Source of the DNA: Betaproteobacteria bacterium
Lineage (GTDB): Bacteria; Pseudomonadota; Gammaproteobacteria; Burkholderiales; UBA9220
DNA: 6,077 nt
Direction: 5' to 3'
Assembly: GCA_003519965.1 (NCBI GenBank)
Contig: DOVS01000292.1
Span: 1-6,077 of the forward strand
A model generated the notes under the pieces. It did no database searches, was not told the DNA's origin, and saw nothing but the letters and a program-made list of their open reading frames with translations. Shown here in pieces: positions 1-5,486 of this stretch; position 1 is the stretch's first letter, and each line of letters starts with the position of its first letter. The position numbers were made by a program, and so were the translations under genes.

Positions 1-69
1 GAACATGCGTTGTTGTTGGAAATCTTCACGGATGAGGGCGTCGGCACGGTCATTCGCGCCAATGCATGA
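1..69 (+). CDS. argB: Acetylglutamate kinase, C-terminal end only (gene begins before the window)
   Basis: Only the last 22 residues are visible, read in the frame that begins at base 1 and ending at TGA (67-69). They contain HALLLEIFTDEGVGTVI, which matches the very conserved C-terminal signature of ArgB, in which the helix HALLLE is followed by LFTDEGVGT and then a short tail. The full enzyme phosphorylates N-acetyl-L-glutamate with ATP in the second step of arginine synthesis and acts in the cytoplasm. The tail after GVGT is of ordinary length, so the stop looks natural and not like a truncation. The next recognisable gene on the same strand is a HAD phosphatase that starts about 210 bp downstream. 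The identification rests on a short stretch, but the motif is distinctive. Confidence 0.88.
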   Translation, partial: EHALLLEIFTDEGVGTVIRANA

Positions 70-279
70 TTGCCGCGGCTTGTTCGCCCATTGTCGAGAA
101 CGCCCGGCCCCAGCCCGGCGGAACGGCTGGATCGACAGCAATACCTCGCGCGCGGGGACTGGCGCGGGGCATGGACCGCGCGGCCGTTAAGATGCGCGCC
201 GAAGACGGCGTCAGGGAAGGCGTACGTTGCCCCGCCGTCCGCAAACCGGTCGTTGGCGCGGCATGCAGTCATCGAGATG
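70..279 (+). other. GC-rich spacer between argB and the HAD phosphatase, no recognised gene
   Basis: This stretch of about 210 bp is clearly GC-richer than the genes around it: I count roughly 69% G+C over 61-240. No reading frame in it gives a peptide I recognise. The frame shared by argB and the downstream phosphatase stays open throughout, with a possible TTG start at 70, but such openness is expected in GC-rich DNA. The translated extension is rich in Arg, Ala and Pro and has no visible domain. A 7-bp GC stem can form between 149-155 and 176-182 with a 20-base loop, but it has no T-run behind it. I see no convincing promoter, tRNA or riboswitch here. Confidence 0.5.
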
Positions 280-942
280 ATGAAAGGGCGACGCACATTG
301 GCATCCTCTAGGGCATGGGTGTTTGACCTGGACAATACCCTGCACGATGCGCTGTTGCATATTTTCCCCCGCATCAATCAGGCAATAACGGCGTATGTGA
401 TGACCCATGTCGGCGTGGACGAAGCCGCCGCTAATTCGCTACGCGAACAGTACTGGCGCCGTTACGGTGCAACCTTGCGGGGGATGGTGCGTCACCACGG
501 CGCCGACCCCGGCCATTTTTTGCGGCATACCCACCCGGTTGCGGAGTTGGCGGGAATGGTCGTGGCGACACGGGGGCTGCGGGCGGCGCTCGAACGCGTG
601 CCGGGGAGAAAAGTGATCTTTTCCAATGCGCCATCCGCTTATATTCACGCGGTGTTGAACATTCTTGGCGTGACCGATTTGTTTGACGGCGTGTTTTCCA
701 TCGAGCATGCCCGCTATTGGCCCAAGCCCTACCCTCACGGGTTTTACCGATTATTTCGTCACTATCGCCTCGCGCCACGGCGGTGCGTGATGGTGGAAGA
801 CTCTTTGGATAATTTACGCACCGCCCGGCGGCTGGGGATGAAGACAGTATGGGTCGGCCCGGCCGGGAGGCGGCCGGCGGGGGTGGACGCCGCCGTCTCC
901 TCGGTGCTGGGATTACCCCGCGTATTACACAAACTCAAATAA
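280..942 (+). CDS. HAD-family hydrolase, pyrimidine 5'-nucleotidase-like
   Basis: This is a cytoplasmic phosphatase of the haloacid dehalogenase superfamily, closest in feel to the SDT1/YjjG-type pyrimidine 5'-nucleotidases, which dephosphorylate UMP, CMP or related nucleotides. With the start at 280 it has 220 residues, normal for the family. All four HAD motifs are visible. Motif I is FDLDNTL with nucleophile Asp16 and general acid/base Asp18. Motif II is FSNAP with Ser115. Motif III is Lys149 in YWPKP. Motif IV is VEDSLDN with Glu173 and Asp174 for Mg2+. A helical cap lies between motifs I and II, at roughly residues 24-95. The start is uncertain. ATG 277 and ATG 280 are adjacent and lack a clear Shine-Dalgarno. 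TTG 298 has AAAGGG nine bases upstream and is a real alternative. A much longer form from TTG 70 would add a domain-less extension. The neighbouring slmA shares its transcript. Exact substrate cannot be read from sequence. Confidence 0.88.
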   Translation: MKGRRTLASSRAWVFDLDNTLHDALLHIFPRINQAITAYVMTHVGVDEAAANSLREQYWRRYGATLRGMVRHHGADPGHFLRHTHPVAELAGMVVATRGLRAALERVPGRKVIFSNAPSAYIHAVLNILGVTDLFDGVFSIEHARYWPKPYPHGFYRLFRHYRLAPRRCVMVEDSLDNLRTARRLGMKTVWVGPAGRRPAGVDAAVSSVLGLPRVLHKLK

Positions 943-946
943 GGAG
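941..946 (+). promoter_or_regulatory. Shine-Dalgarno of slmA, overlapping the upstream stop codon
   Basis: AAGGAG lies 7 bases before ATG 954 and shares two bases with the TAA stop (940-942) of the HAD phosphatase. This near-consensus site fixes the slmA start at 954, over longer in-frame possibilities further upstream. It also suggests that ribosomes finishing the phosphatase can reload on slmA. Confidence 0.85.
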
Positions 947-953
947 CGCAATC

Positions 954-1526
954 ATGGCGGCCAAATCCGGTGAACGGAAACTACAAATTCTGCAAACCTT
1001 GGCGGAAATGCTGCAACACCCCAAGGGAGAGAGAATTACCACGGCGGCGCTGGCCGCCCGGCTAGAGGTTTCCGAGGCGGCGCTATACCGCCATTTCGCC
1101 AGCAAGGCGCAAATGTTCGACGGACTGATCGAATTTATCGAGCAAACGCTATTCAGCCGCATTAATAAAATTTCCACCGAGGAAAGCCAAGGGGTGCAAC
1201 AATTAGAATCGATGCTTTCCTTGTTGCTTGGCTTCGCTAGCAAGAATCCGGGGATGGTTCGGGTGCTGATCGGCGATGTGTTGGTTAACGAAGACGACCG
1301 CTTGCAAGAGCGGATCAATCGGTTGCTTGACCGGATCGAGGCGACGTTGAAGCAAGCGTTGCGTTTCGCGGCGAGCCAGAATGAAGACACGCGCGGCGCC
1401 GACGCCGCCGCGCAGGCTAATACGATGATGTGTTTCGTTCTCGGCCGTTGGCATCAGTTCGCCAAGAGCGGGTTCAAGCGCGATCCGCTAGCATTTTGGC
1501 CGCAGCAGCGGCCCTTGCTGATTTAG
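954..1526 (+). CDS. slmA: Nucleoid occlusion factor SlmA (TetR-family DNA-binding protein)
   Basis: SlmA binds specific chromosomal sites and, when DNA-bound, antagonises FtsZ polymerisation so that septa do not form over unsegregated nucleoids. The protein has 190 residues, against about 198 in E. coli. The N-terminal TetR-type helix-turn-helix is at about residues 28-60. It contains ITTAALAARLEVSEAALYRH, then FASKAQMFDGLIEFIE, which is nearly the E. coli sequence and much closer to SlmA than to general TetR repressors. The core continues with LLLGFASKNPG (90-100) and DRLQERINRLLDRIE (115-129), matching the family's dimer and FtsZ-interaction domain. The C-terminus has GRWHQFAKSGFKRDP and then a tail, WPQQRPLLI, that differs from the enterobacterial one. 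The start is set by AAGGAG. The gene follows the HAD phosphatase with no gap for a promoter, and its TAG stop overlaps the stop of convergent moeB by 4 bp. Confidence 0.95.
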   Translation: MAAKSGERKLQILQTLAEMLQHPKGERITTAALAARLEVSEAALYRHFASKAQMFDGLIEFIEQTLFSRINKISTEESQGVQQLESMLSLLLGFASKNPGMVRVLIGDVLVNEDDRLQERINRLLDRIEATLKQALRFAASQNEDTRGADAAAQANTMMCFVLGRWHQFAKSGFKRDPLAFWPQQRPLLI

Positions 1527-2263
1527 GCGCACACCGGGCAGTACGGGTCTTTTTTTAAGCGGATGGCGCGCCACTCCATACCCAGGCCGTCGAACAACAA
1601 TAACCGGCCCGTTAACGATTGACCGATTTCCACCAGTAGCTTCAACGCCTCGGTTGCCTGGATTGCGCCAATTACGCCGACCAGTGGCGCGAATACGCCC
1701 ATGGTGGCGCATCGTTCTTCCTCTTCGTCATTCTCCGGGAATAAGCAGTGGTAGCAAGGGCTGGCCGTGTTTCTCAAGTCGAAAACCGTGACTTGGCCGT
1801 CGAAACGGATGGCCGCCCCGGACACCAGCGGCTTGCGGGCGGCGACGCAAGCGCGGTTGACGGCGTGGCGGGTGGCGAAGTTATCGCTGGCGTCCACCAC
1901 AATGTCCGCTGCGCGGCACCATTGGACGAGTTCCTCGCCTTCGGCGCGGCGGGGAATGGCCGTAACGGCTACTTCGGGATTGACGGCCGCCAGCGTTTGC
2001 CGCGCCGATTGCGCTTTGTTGGCGCCGATGTTGTCTACCCGGTGGACGATTTGGCGTTGGAGGTTGGTAAGGTCTACGGCGTCGTCGTCGCACAGCGTGA
2101 TTTTTCCCACGCCCGCGGTGGCGAGATACAGCGCCACCGGCGACCCTAAGCCGCCGGCGCCAATAACGAGCGCATGGGCGGCCAGCAGCTTTTCCTGCCC
2201 CGTCACCCCGATCTGCGGTAACAGGATATGGCGGCTATAGCGCAGTAATTGCTGGTCGTTCAT
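1523..2263 (-). CDS. moeB: Molybdopterin-synthase adenylyltransferase MoeB (E1-like, ThiF/HesA family)
   Basis: MoeB uses ATP to adenylate the C-terminal glycine of MoaD, so that it can be converted to thiocarboxylate and supply sulfur for molybdopterin, the molybdenum cofactor. It is a cytoplasmic homodimer of the ubiquitin-E1 type. The protein has 246 residues, against 249 in E. coli. Visible in order are the N-terminal YSRHILLPQIG (9-19), the nucleotide-binding GAGGLG (35-40), DLTNLQRQ (64-71), Lys83 in GANKAQ, and the Asp motif VVDASDN (122-128). Zinc cysteines follow at 170 and 173 (CYHC) and at 242 and 245 (CPVC). Cys185 precedes the conserved MGVFAPLVGVIG. There is no C-terminal rhodanese domain, unlike some eukaryotic and bacterial MOCS3-type forms. 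ThiF, which adenylates ThiS, is a close alternative, and one enzyme may serve several carriers. It starts 18 bp after an unknown gene and has a weak Shine-Dalgarno, so it probably depends on that gene's transcription. Confidence 0.9.
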   Translation of the reverse strand: MNDQQLLRYSRHILLPQIGVTGQEKLLAAHALVIGAGGLGSPVALYLATAGVGKITLCDDDAVDLTNLQRQIVHRVDNIGANKAQSARQTLAAVNPEVAVTAIPRRAEGEELVQWCRAADIVVDASDNFATRHAVNRACVAARKPLVSGAAIRFDGQVTVFDLRNTASPCYHCLFPENDEEEERCATMGVFAPLVGVIGAIQATEALKLLVEIGQSLTGRLLLFDGLGMEWRAIRLKKDPYCPVCA

Positions 2264-2281
2264 CGGTGGATCGTGGCGGTG

Positions 2282-2677
2282 TCAGCGGTAGTGACGCCAT
2301 TCTTCCGGCGTTGCGTCGTGATTGCCGTGCGGATGGGCTTCATAGGCATTGGCGAAGATTTTACGGGAGGTGCTTCCCTCTTCCGGCGCCGCCATATTTT
2401 GCCGTTGCACGCTCTCGGTATAGTAGATGAGCGCGCGTTTGAGTTTTTGCAGCAGCGAATTGTCCAGGCGAAAACGCTGCATGGTCAATAAATCTTCCAG
2501 TATTTCCAGGGTATAGTCTCGAAGGTGGTAGTGCACCCAGATACAGCATTTGTTGGCGGAGGGAAGCGCGTTCAAGCGTTCCGCGCCCGTCAAAAAATCC
2601 AATGCCGCGATCACTTGATTGGGCGGCAGGGCGCAAAAGCTGATTTCGCGCTTTTTCAGCAAATCGTCCGGCTCCAT
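2282..2677 (-). CDS. Conserved-looking hypothetical protein with a His-rich C-terminal tail
   Basis: I do not recognise a named family. The predicted protein has 131 residues, no signal peptide and no membrane segment, so it is probably cytoplasmic. A hydrophobic beta-like strand, CCIWVHYHL (44-52), is followed by the amphipathic helix TLEILEDLLTMQ (56-67). After FRLDNS comes a longer basic helix (about 74-95), LLQKLKRALIYYTESVQRQN. A strand-helix pattern of this kind can occur in small ferredoxin-like folds, but that is only a guess, and the HMA-type CxxC metal site is absent. The last 17 residues, HPHGNHDATPEEWRHYR, hold four histidines and several acids and could bind a metal. The start at 2677 is chosen because GGGAG sits 7 bases upstream. 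A longer start at 2719 would add 14 residues without a better site. It is the first gene of a pair with moeB, after the ctpA terminator. Function is unknown. Confidence 0.72.
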   Translation of the reverse strand: MEPDDLLKKREISFCALPPNQVIAALDFLTGAERLNALPSANKCCIWVHYHLRDYTLEILEDLLTMQRFRLDNSLLQKLKRALIYYTESVQRQNMAAPEEGSTSRKIFANAYEAHPHGNHDATPEEWRHYR

Positions 2678-2684
2678 AGGGCTT

Positions 2685-2690
2685 CTCCCG
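2685..2690 (-). promoter_or_regulatory. Shine-Dalgarno of the 131-residue hypothetical gene
   Basis: On the minus strand CGGGAG lies 7 bases before ATG 2677, and this decides the start. The same block is one copy of a direct repeat: AGCGGG on the minus strand occurs at 2692-2687 and again at 2702-2697, ten bases apart. Confidence 0.7.
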
Positions 2691-2703
2691 CTATAACCCG
2701 CTC

Positions 2704-2715
2704 GCGCAGCTGCGC
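2704..2715. repeat. 12-bp perfect palindrome upstream of the hypothetical gene-moeB pair
   Basis: GCGCAGCTGCGC reads the same on both strands. It lies 27 bases before the start codon of the hypothetical gene, between it and the candidate promoter. It could be an operator half-site pair or a small leader hairpin (GCGC stem with AGCT loop), or chance in GC-rich DNA. Only one copy was seen in the window. Confidence 0.4.
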
Positions 2716-2755
2716 CCATTTTTCTTTTCCGGGGCCGCCTCGCTATTCCATGGGT

Positions 2756-2784
2756 AGCTTAGCTTGGTTGACGGGGTTTGTAAA
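2756..2784 (-). promoter_or_regulatory. Weak candidate sigma70 promoter for the hypothetical gene and moeB
   Basis: On the minus strand TTTACA (2784-2779) resembles the -35 consensus at five of six positions. After a 17-base spacer comes TAAGCT (2761-2756), which matches only three of six -10 positions, including the first two and the last T. It lies between the ctpA terminator and the next start codon, where a promoter is expected, and would leave a leader of about 75 bases. The weak -10 keeps this tentative. Confidence 0.28.
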
Positions 2785-2820
2785 AGCAGGGCAAGCGGCG
2801 CGGCGGCCCTCGCGATCCCG

Positions 2821-2860
2821 AAAAGCACGGGGCGGCAGCCTGACGGCCTTCGTCCCGTGC
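2821..2860 (-). terminator. Probable Rho-independent terminator of the gpmI-envC-ctpA operon
   Basis: Seven bases after the TAA of ctpA (2870-2868) the minus-strand transcript forms GCACGGG (2860-2854) pairing perfectly with CCCGTGC (2831-2825). Four further pairs, two of them G-T, extend the stem inward (2850-2853 with 2832-2835). The stem is followed directly by TTTT (2824-2821). The T-run is short, so termination may be incomplete, but position and stem strength support the call. Confidence 0.68.
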
Positions 2861-2867
2861 ATCCGAT

Positions 2868-4274
2868 TTATCGTTCCGCTTTCAAAATCTGCAATCCCTT
2901 GAGCAGATTGAGCGCCTGGTTGAGCTGATAATCCGCGGGAGAGACGATTCCCTTCATCGGGATCTTCTTGCCGGGCGTTAGTTTTTGCGGTGTCGGCAGA
3001 GTGATCGGGCGTTTTCCCCGCTGCCGGCGGTTTTTGCCATTGTTCGGGAGGTGATGCTCCAAGTCGGCCTCGTGGATTTCGACGCCCTGAACAATGCCGC
3101 TGATCTTGGCTTCATCCACGACGATATCCGGGGTAATTCCCTTGGCTTGAATCGAGCGCCCGCTTGGCGTGTAGTACAGCGCCGTGGTCAGCTTGATGGC
3201 GGTGTTCTTGCCAAGCGGCAGCACCGTTTGCACCGAACCCTTGCCGAAGGTTTGGGTTCCCATGATGATGGCGCGATGATGGTCTTGCAATGCACCGGAG
3301 ACAATTTCCGACGCCGAGGCGGTGCCGCCATTGACTAGCACGATCATGGGCACGGTTTTAACCGCCTTCGGCAGGTGCTTGATGTAGTCCCGCTGCCGAG
3401 GGCCGGTCAGATAAAATTCCTTGTTGGCGGTTAGCCGCATTTTCGCGTCCGCCACCCGGCCGTCGGTGTACACCACCAGCGAATTAGCCGGCAGGAAGGC
3501 CGCGGCTACGCCGACGGCGGCGTTCAATAGACCGCCGGGATCGTTGCGCAGATCGACAATGAGTCCTTTGAGCGGCTTCTTGTTTTTCTTATATAGCGAC
3601 TCAATCGCCCGCGCTAGGTTTTTACCGGTGCGTTCCTGGAATTGAATAATACGGACGTAGCCATAGCCGGGCTCCAATAACTGATATTTGATGCTTCTAA
3701 TCTTGATGACCGAGCGGGCCAAGGTGACGACGAGCGGCTTAGGGTCTCCTTTACGCAGGATGGTCAGCGTAATTTTGGTATGGGGTTTGCCCCGCATGCG
3801 TTTGACGGCGTTATTCAGCGTCATGCCTTTTACCGGCGTATCGTCCAGCTTAATGATGAGATCCCCGCTTTTGAGGCCGGCGCGATAAGCGGGTGTATCC
3901 TCGATGGGCGCGACAACCTTGATAAAACCGTTTTCCATGGTCACTTCAATGCCCAGCCCGCCGAATTCTCCCTGGGTGCCGATCCGAAGCTCCTTGTAAG
4001 CCGCGGCGTCGAGATAGGCGGAGTGCGGGTCCAGCCCCGATAGCATCCCGTTAATCGCCGATGTAATGAGCTTTTTGTCGCTGATCGGCTCGACATAATC
4101 GCTTTTGATCTTGCCGTACACTTCGGTGAAGGTTTGCAGTTCGTTAAGCGGTAACGGAGCGGACGCGTTTTTCTGGCTCGCTTTGTCGGCGATAGCGGGG
4201 TAATTTAGGCTGATCATGATCCCGAGCAGAGCGCCAAAGACGATAAGGCCCAGGGGTTTAAGTTTGCCGCGCAT
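2868..4274 (-). CDS. ctpA: S41-family carboxy-terminal processing protease CtpA
   Basis: CtpA/Prc-type proteases cut periplasmic substrates near their C-termini and in several bacteria control murein hydrolases or other envelope proteins. The protein has 468 residues, ordinary for this group. Residues 1-29 form a signal peptide or anchor: basic MRGK, a hydrophobic core, then AIA before Asp30. A PDZ domain spans about 100-185, with GGLGIEV (105-111) and RAGLKSGDLI (131-140). The S41 core follows, with LIVDLRNDPGG (238-248), the catalytic Ser320 in NGGTASASEI (315-324), Lys345 in TFGKGSVQ, and Gln349. The Ser-Lys spacing of 25 matches the family's Ser/Lys dyad. A basic low-complexity linker (about 411-437) precedes the conserved DYQLNQALNLLKG (448-460). 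The start is ATG 4274, because GGAGA sits just upstream. It follows envC by 30 bp with no visible promoter, and a terminator lies beyond its stop. Confidence 0.95.
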   Translation of the reverse strand: MRGKLKPLGLIVFGALLGIMISLNYPAIADKASQKNASAPLPLNELQTFTEVYGKIKSDYVEPISDKKLITSAINGMLSGLDPHSAYLDAAAYKELRIGTQGEFGGLGIEVTMENGFIKVVAPIEDTPAYRAGLKSGDLIIKLDDTPVKGMTLNNAVKRMRGKPHTKITLTILRKGDPKPLVVTLARSVIKIRSIKYQLLEPGYGYVRIIQFQERTGKNLARAIESLYKKNKKPLKGLIVDLRNDPGGLLNAAVGVAAAFLPANSLVVYTDGRVADAKMRLTANKEFYLTGPRQRDYIKHLPKAVKTVPMIVLVNGGTASASEIVSGALQDHHRAIIMGTQTFGKGSVQTVLPLGKNTAIKLTTALYYTPSGRSIQAKGITPDIVVDEAKISGIVQGVEIHEADLEHHLPNNGKNRRQRGKRPITLPTPQKLTPGKKIPMKGIVSPADYQLNQALNLLKGLQILKAER

Positions 4275-4304
4275 GTTTTTCTCCGTGCACATGTAAAGTG
4301 AAAG

Positions 4305-5486
4305 TTAACCGCCCTTTAGCCATCGGGTCGGATTAACGGGCTTGCTTAAATAGCGAAGCTCAAAGTATAAACCGGATTCTGGATTGCCGCCCGTATTCCC
4401 CACGGCGGCGATCGTTTCCCCGGCGCGAACTTTATCTCCCACGCGTTTGTAGAGGGTTTCGTTGTCTCCGTAGAGGCTCATGAAACCGCCGCCATGATTG
4501 ATAATCAGCAAGTTGCCGAAGCCTCGGAGCCAGTTGGCGAAAACGACTCGCCCACGGGCCACGGCCTTGACCGGCGCGCCCTCCGGGGCCTTGATAAACA
4601 GTCCTTTCCATGGTACGCCGGTATCTTTGCGGCGCGCGCCGTAGCGACCGACGATTTTTCCACGGACGGGGAACTTTAGCTTACCCTTGAAGCGTTGAAA
4701 AGTGCTTGCGCTGTAATCGGGCTCGCGCGGTATGCCGCCGCGGCGCGGGACGCGCTGGATTCGATGGCGCGCGCGCCGGGCTAAGCGCTTCAGGAGCCGG
4801 GTGAGGCGTTTTTCGTCCCGCCGCAAGCGCGTCATCTCTTCCTGTTGCGATTCAATTTTTTTAGAAAGCTGCGCCAATACGCGTTTGCGCGTGCGCTTAT
4901 TATGGTTCAGCGCGTGTCTTTGCTGTTTCTGGACTTGCAGATTATTCGTGAGTCGTGTCTTTTGGCCTTGCGCTTGCTGTTGAAGCGTTTGCATCTTGCG
5001 CAGGTTGCGCCGTAGTCGATCGATGAGATCGGTGCGGGCCTGGGAAAGATCGCGGTAGTAACGAAGCCGGCGGGTGATCGTCTCGGGGTCTTCACGGTCG
5101 AGCAAGATTCTTAACGGGTCGTGTCGGCCGCCATGCAAATACATTTGATCTAACAGTTGCACCAGCCGTTTTTGCTGGCCAGCCATGTTTTTCTCGATTT
5201 CGCGGGTGTGGCTTTGCAGTTTCCGCAGCGTCGTGTTGATTTGCCGTTGCTGGTGCGATAGGCCGTAAAGCGTGCGGTTGATGTCGCTGATTGCTTGCTC
5301 GCTATGTTTGAGCGAGTCTAGAACTTGCCGGCGCGAGACCTTGGCGCTGTCGATTGCTTTCTGGAGCGTCTTCATACGCTGGCGGACGTCCGCCAGCTCC
5401 GCTTTGCTGGCGGCATGCGCTAGCGGCGCGAAGCTGCAAACCCATAGAAGAATCAACCAAGCAAGGCGCTTGCGCCGTTGGGTCAT
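4305..5486 (-). CDS. envC: Murein hydrolase activator EnvC (degenerate LytM/M23 domain)
   Basis: EnvC is recruited to the septum by FtsEX and activates periplasmic amidases (AmiA/AmiB in E. coli), which split septal peptidoglycan. The protein has 393 residues. A signal peptide ends at AHA25 before ASKAE. A long coiled coil covers about 27-245, rich in Gln, Arg, Lys and Leu, and is followed by an Arg/Pro linker (246-258). The C-terminal LytM-like domain spans about 268-393. The zinc ligands of active M23 peptidases are missing: the first His and Asp positions read WKGLFIKA, and the final HxH reads LYFEL with Tyr in place of His. E. coli EnvC has the same kind of loss (QGMVIGA, LYFEI), so this is an activator and not an active endopeptidase. 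The conserved HGGGFMSLYGDNETL (331-345) and PVNPTRWL (383-390) fit. The start codon overlaps the gpmI stop as ATGA, indicating translational coupling. Confidence 0.94.
   Translation of the reverse strand: MTQRRKRLAWLILLWVCSFAPLAHAASKAELADVRQRMKTLQKAIDSAKVSRRQVLDSLKHSEQAISDINRTLYGLSHQQRQINTTLRKLQSHTREIEKNMAGQQKRLVQLLDQMYLHGGRHDPLRILLDREDPETITRRLRYYRDLSQARTDLIDRLRRNLRKMQTLQQQAQGQKTRLTNNLQVQKQQRHALNHNKRTRKRVLAQLSKKIESQQEEMTRLRRDEKRLTRLLKRLARRARHRIQRVPRRGGIPREPDYSASTFQRFKGKLKFPVRGKIVGRYGARRKDTGVPWKGLFIKAPEGAPVKAVARGRVVFANWLRGFGNLLIINHGGGFMSLYGDNETLYKRVGDKVRAGETIAAVGNTGGNPESGLYFELRYLSKPVNPTRWLKGG

Noticed and set aside
149..182. 7-bp GC stem (149-155 with 176-182) in the argB-HAD spacer as a terminator
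   Set aside because: No T-run follows, the loop is 20 bases, and stems of this kind are expected by chance in DNA near 70% GC.
66..311. Small open frame starting at ATG 66 that overlaps the argB stop
   Set aside because: No Shine-Dalgarno; the product is Ala/Arg-rich with no recognisable motif, and it runs into the HAD gene in another frame.
431..778. Minus-strand open frame of 115 codons opposite the HAD phosphatase
   Set aside because: The plus strand carries all four HAD motifs; the antisense product is low-complexity Arg/Pro-rich without motifs.
1533..1556. Possible plus-strand terminator of slmA: small hairpin at 1533-1548 followed by a seven-T run at 1550-1556
   Set aside because: The stem is only three or four pairs with a bulge, and the T-run is explained by two AAA lysine codons and part of a leucine codon of moeB on the other strand. 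Not strong enough to annotate.
1748..2240. Open frames of 133 and 157 codons on the plus strand opposite moeB
   Set aside because: They are antisense to a clearly conserved enzyme, lack ribosome binding sites and domains, and arise from GC-biased codon use in moeB.
2525..2902. Plus-strand open frame of 125 codons across the 2678-2867 gap
   Set aside because: It covers the antisense of the hypothetical gene, the gap with the terminator hairpin, and the end of ctpA. No Shine-Dalgarno, and the product resembles nothing known.
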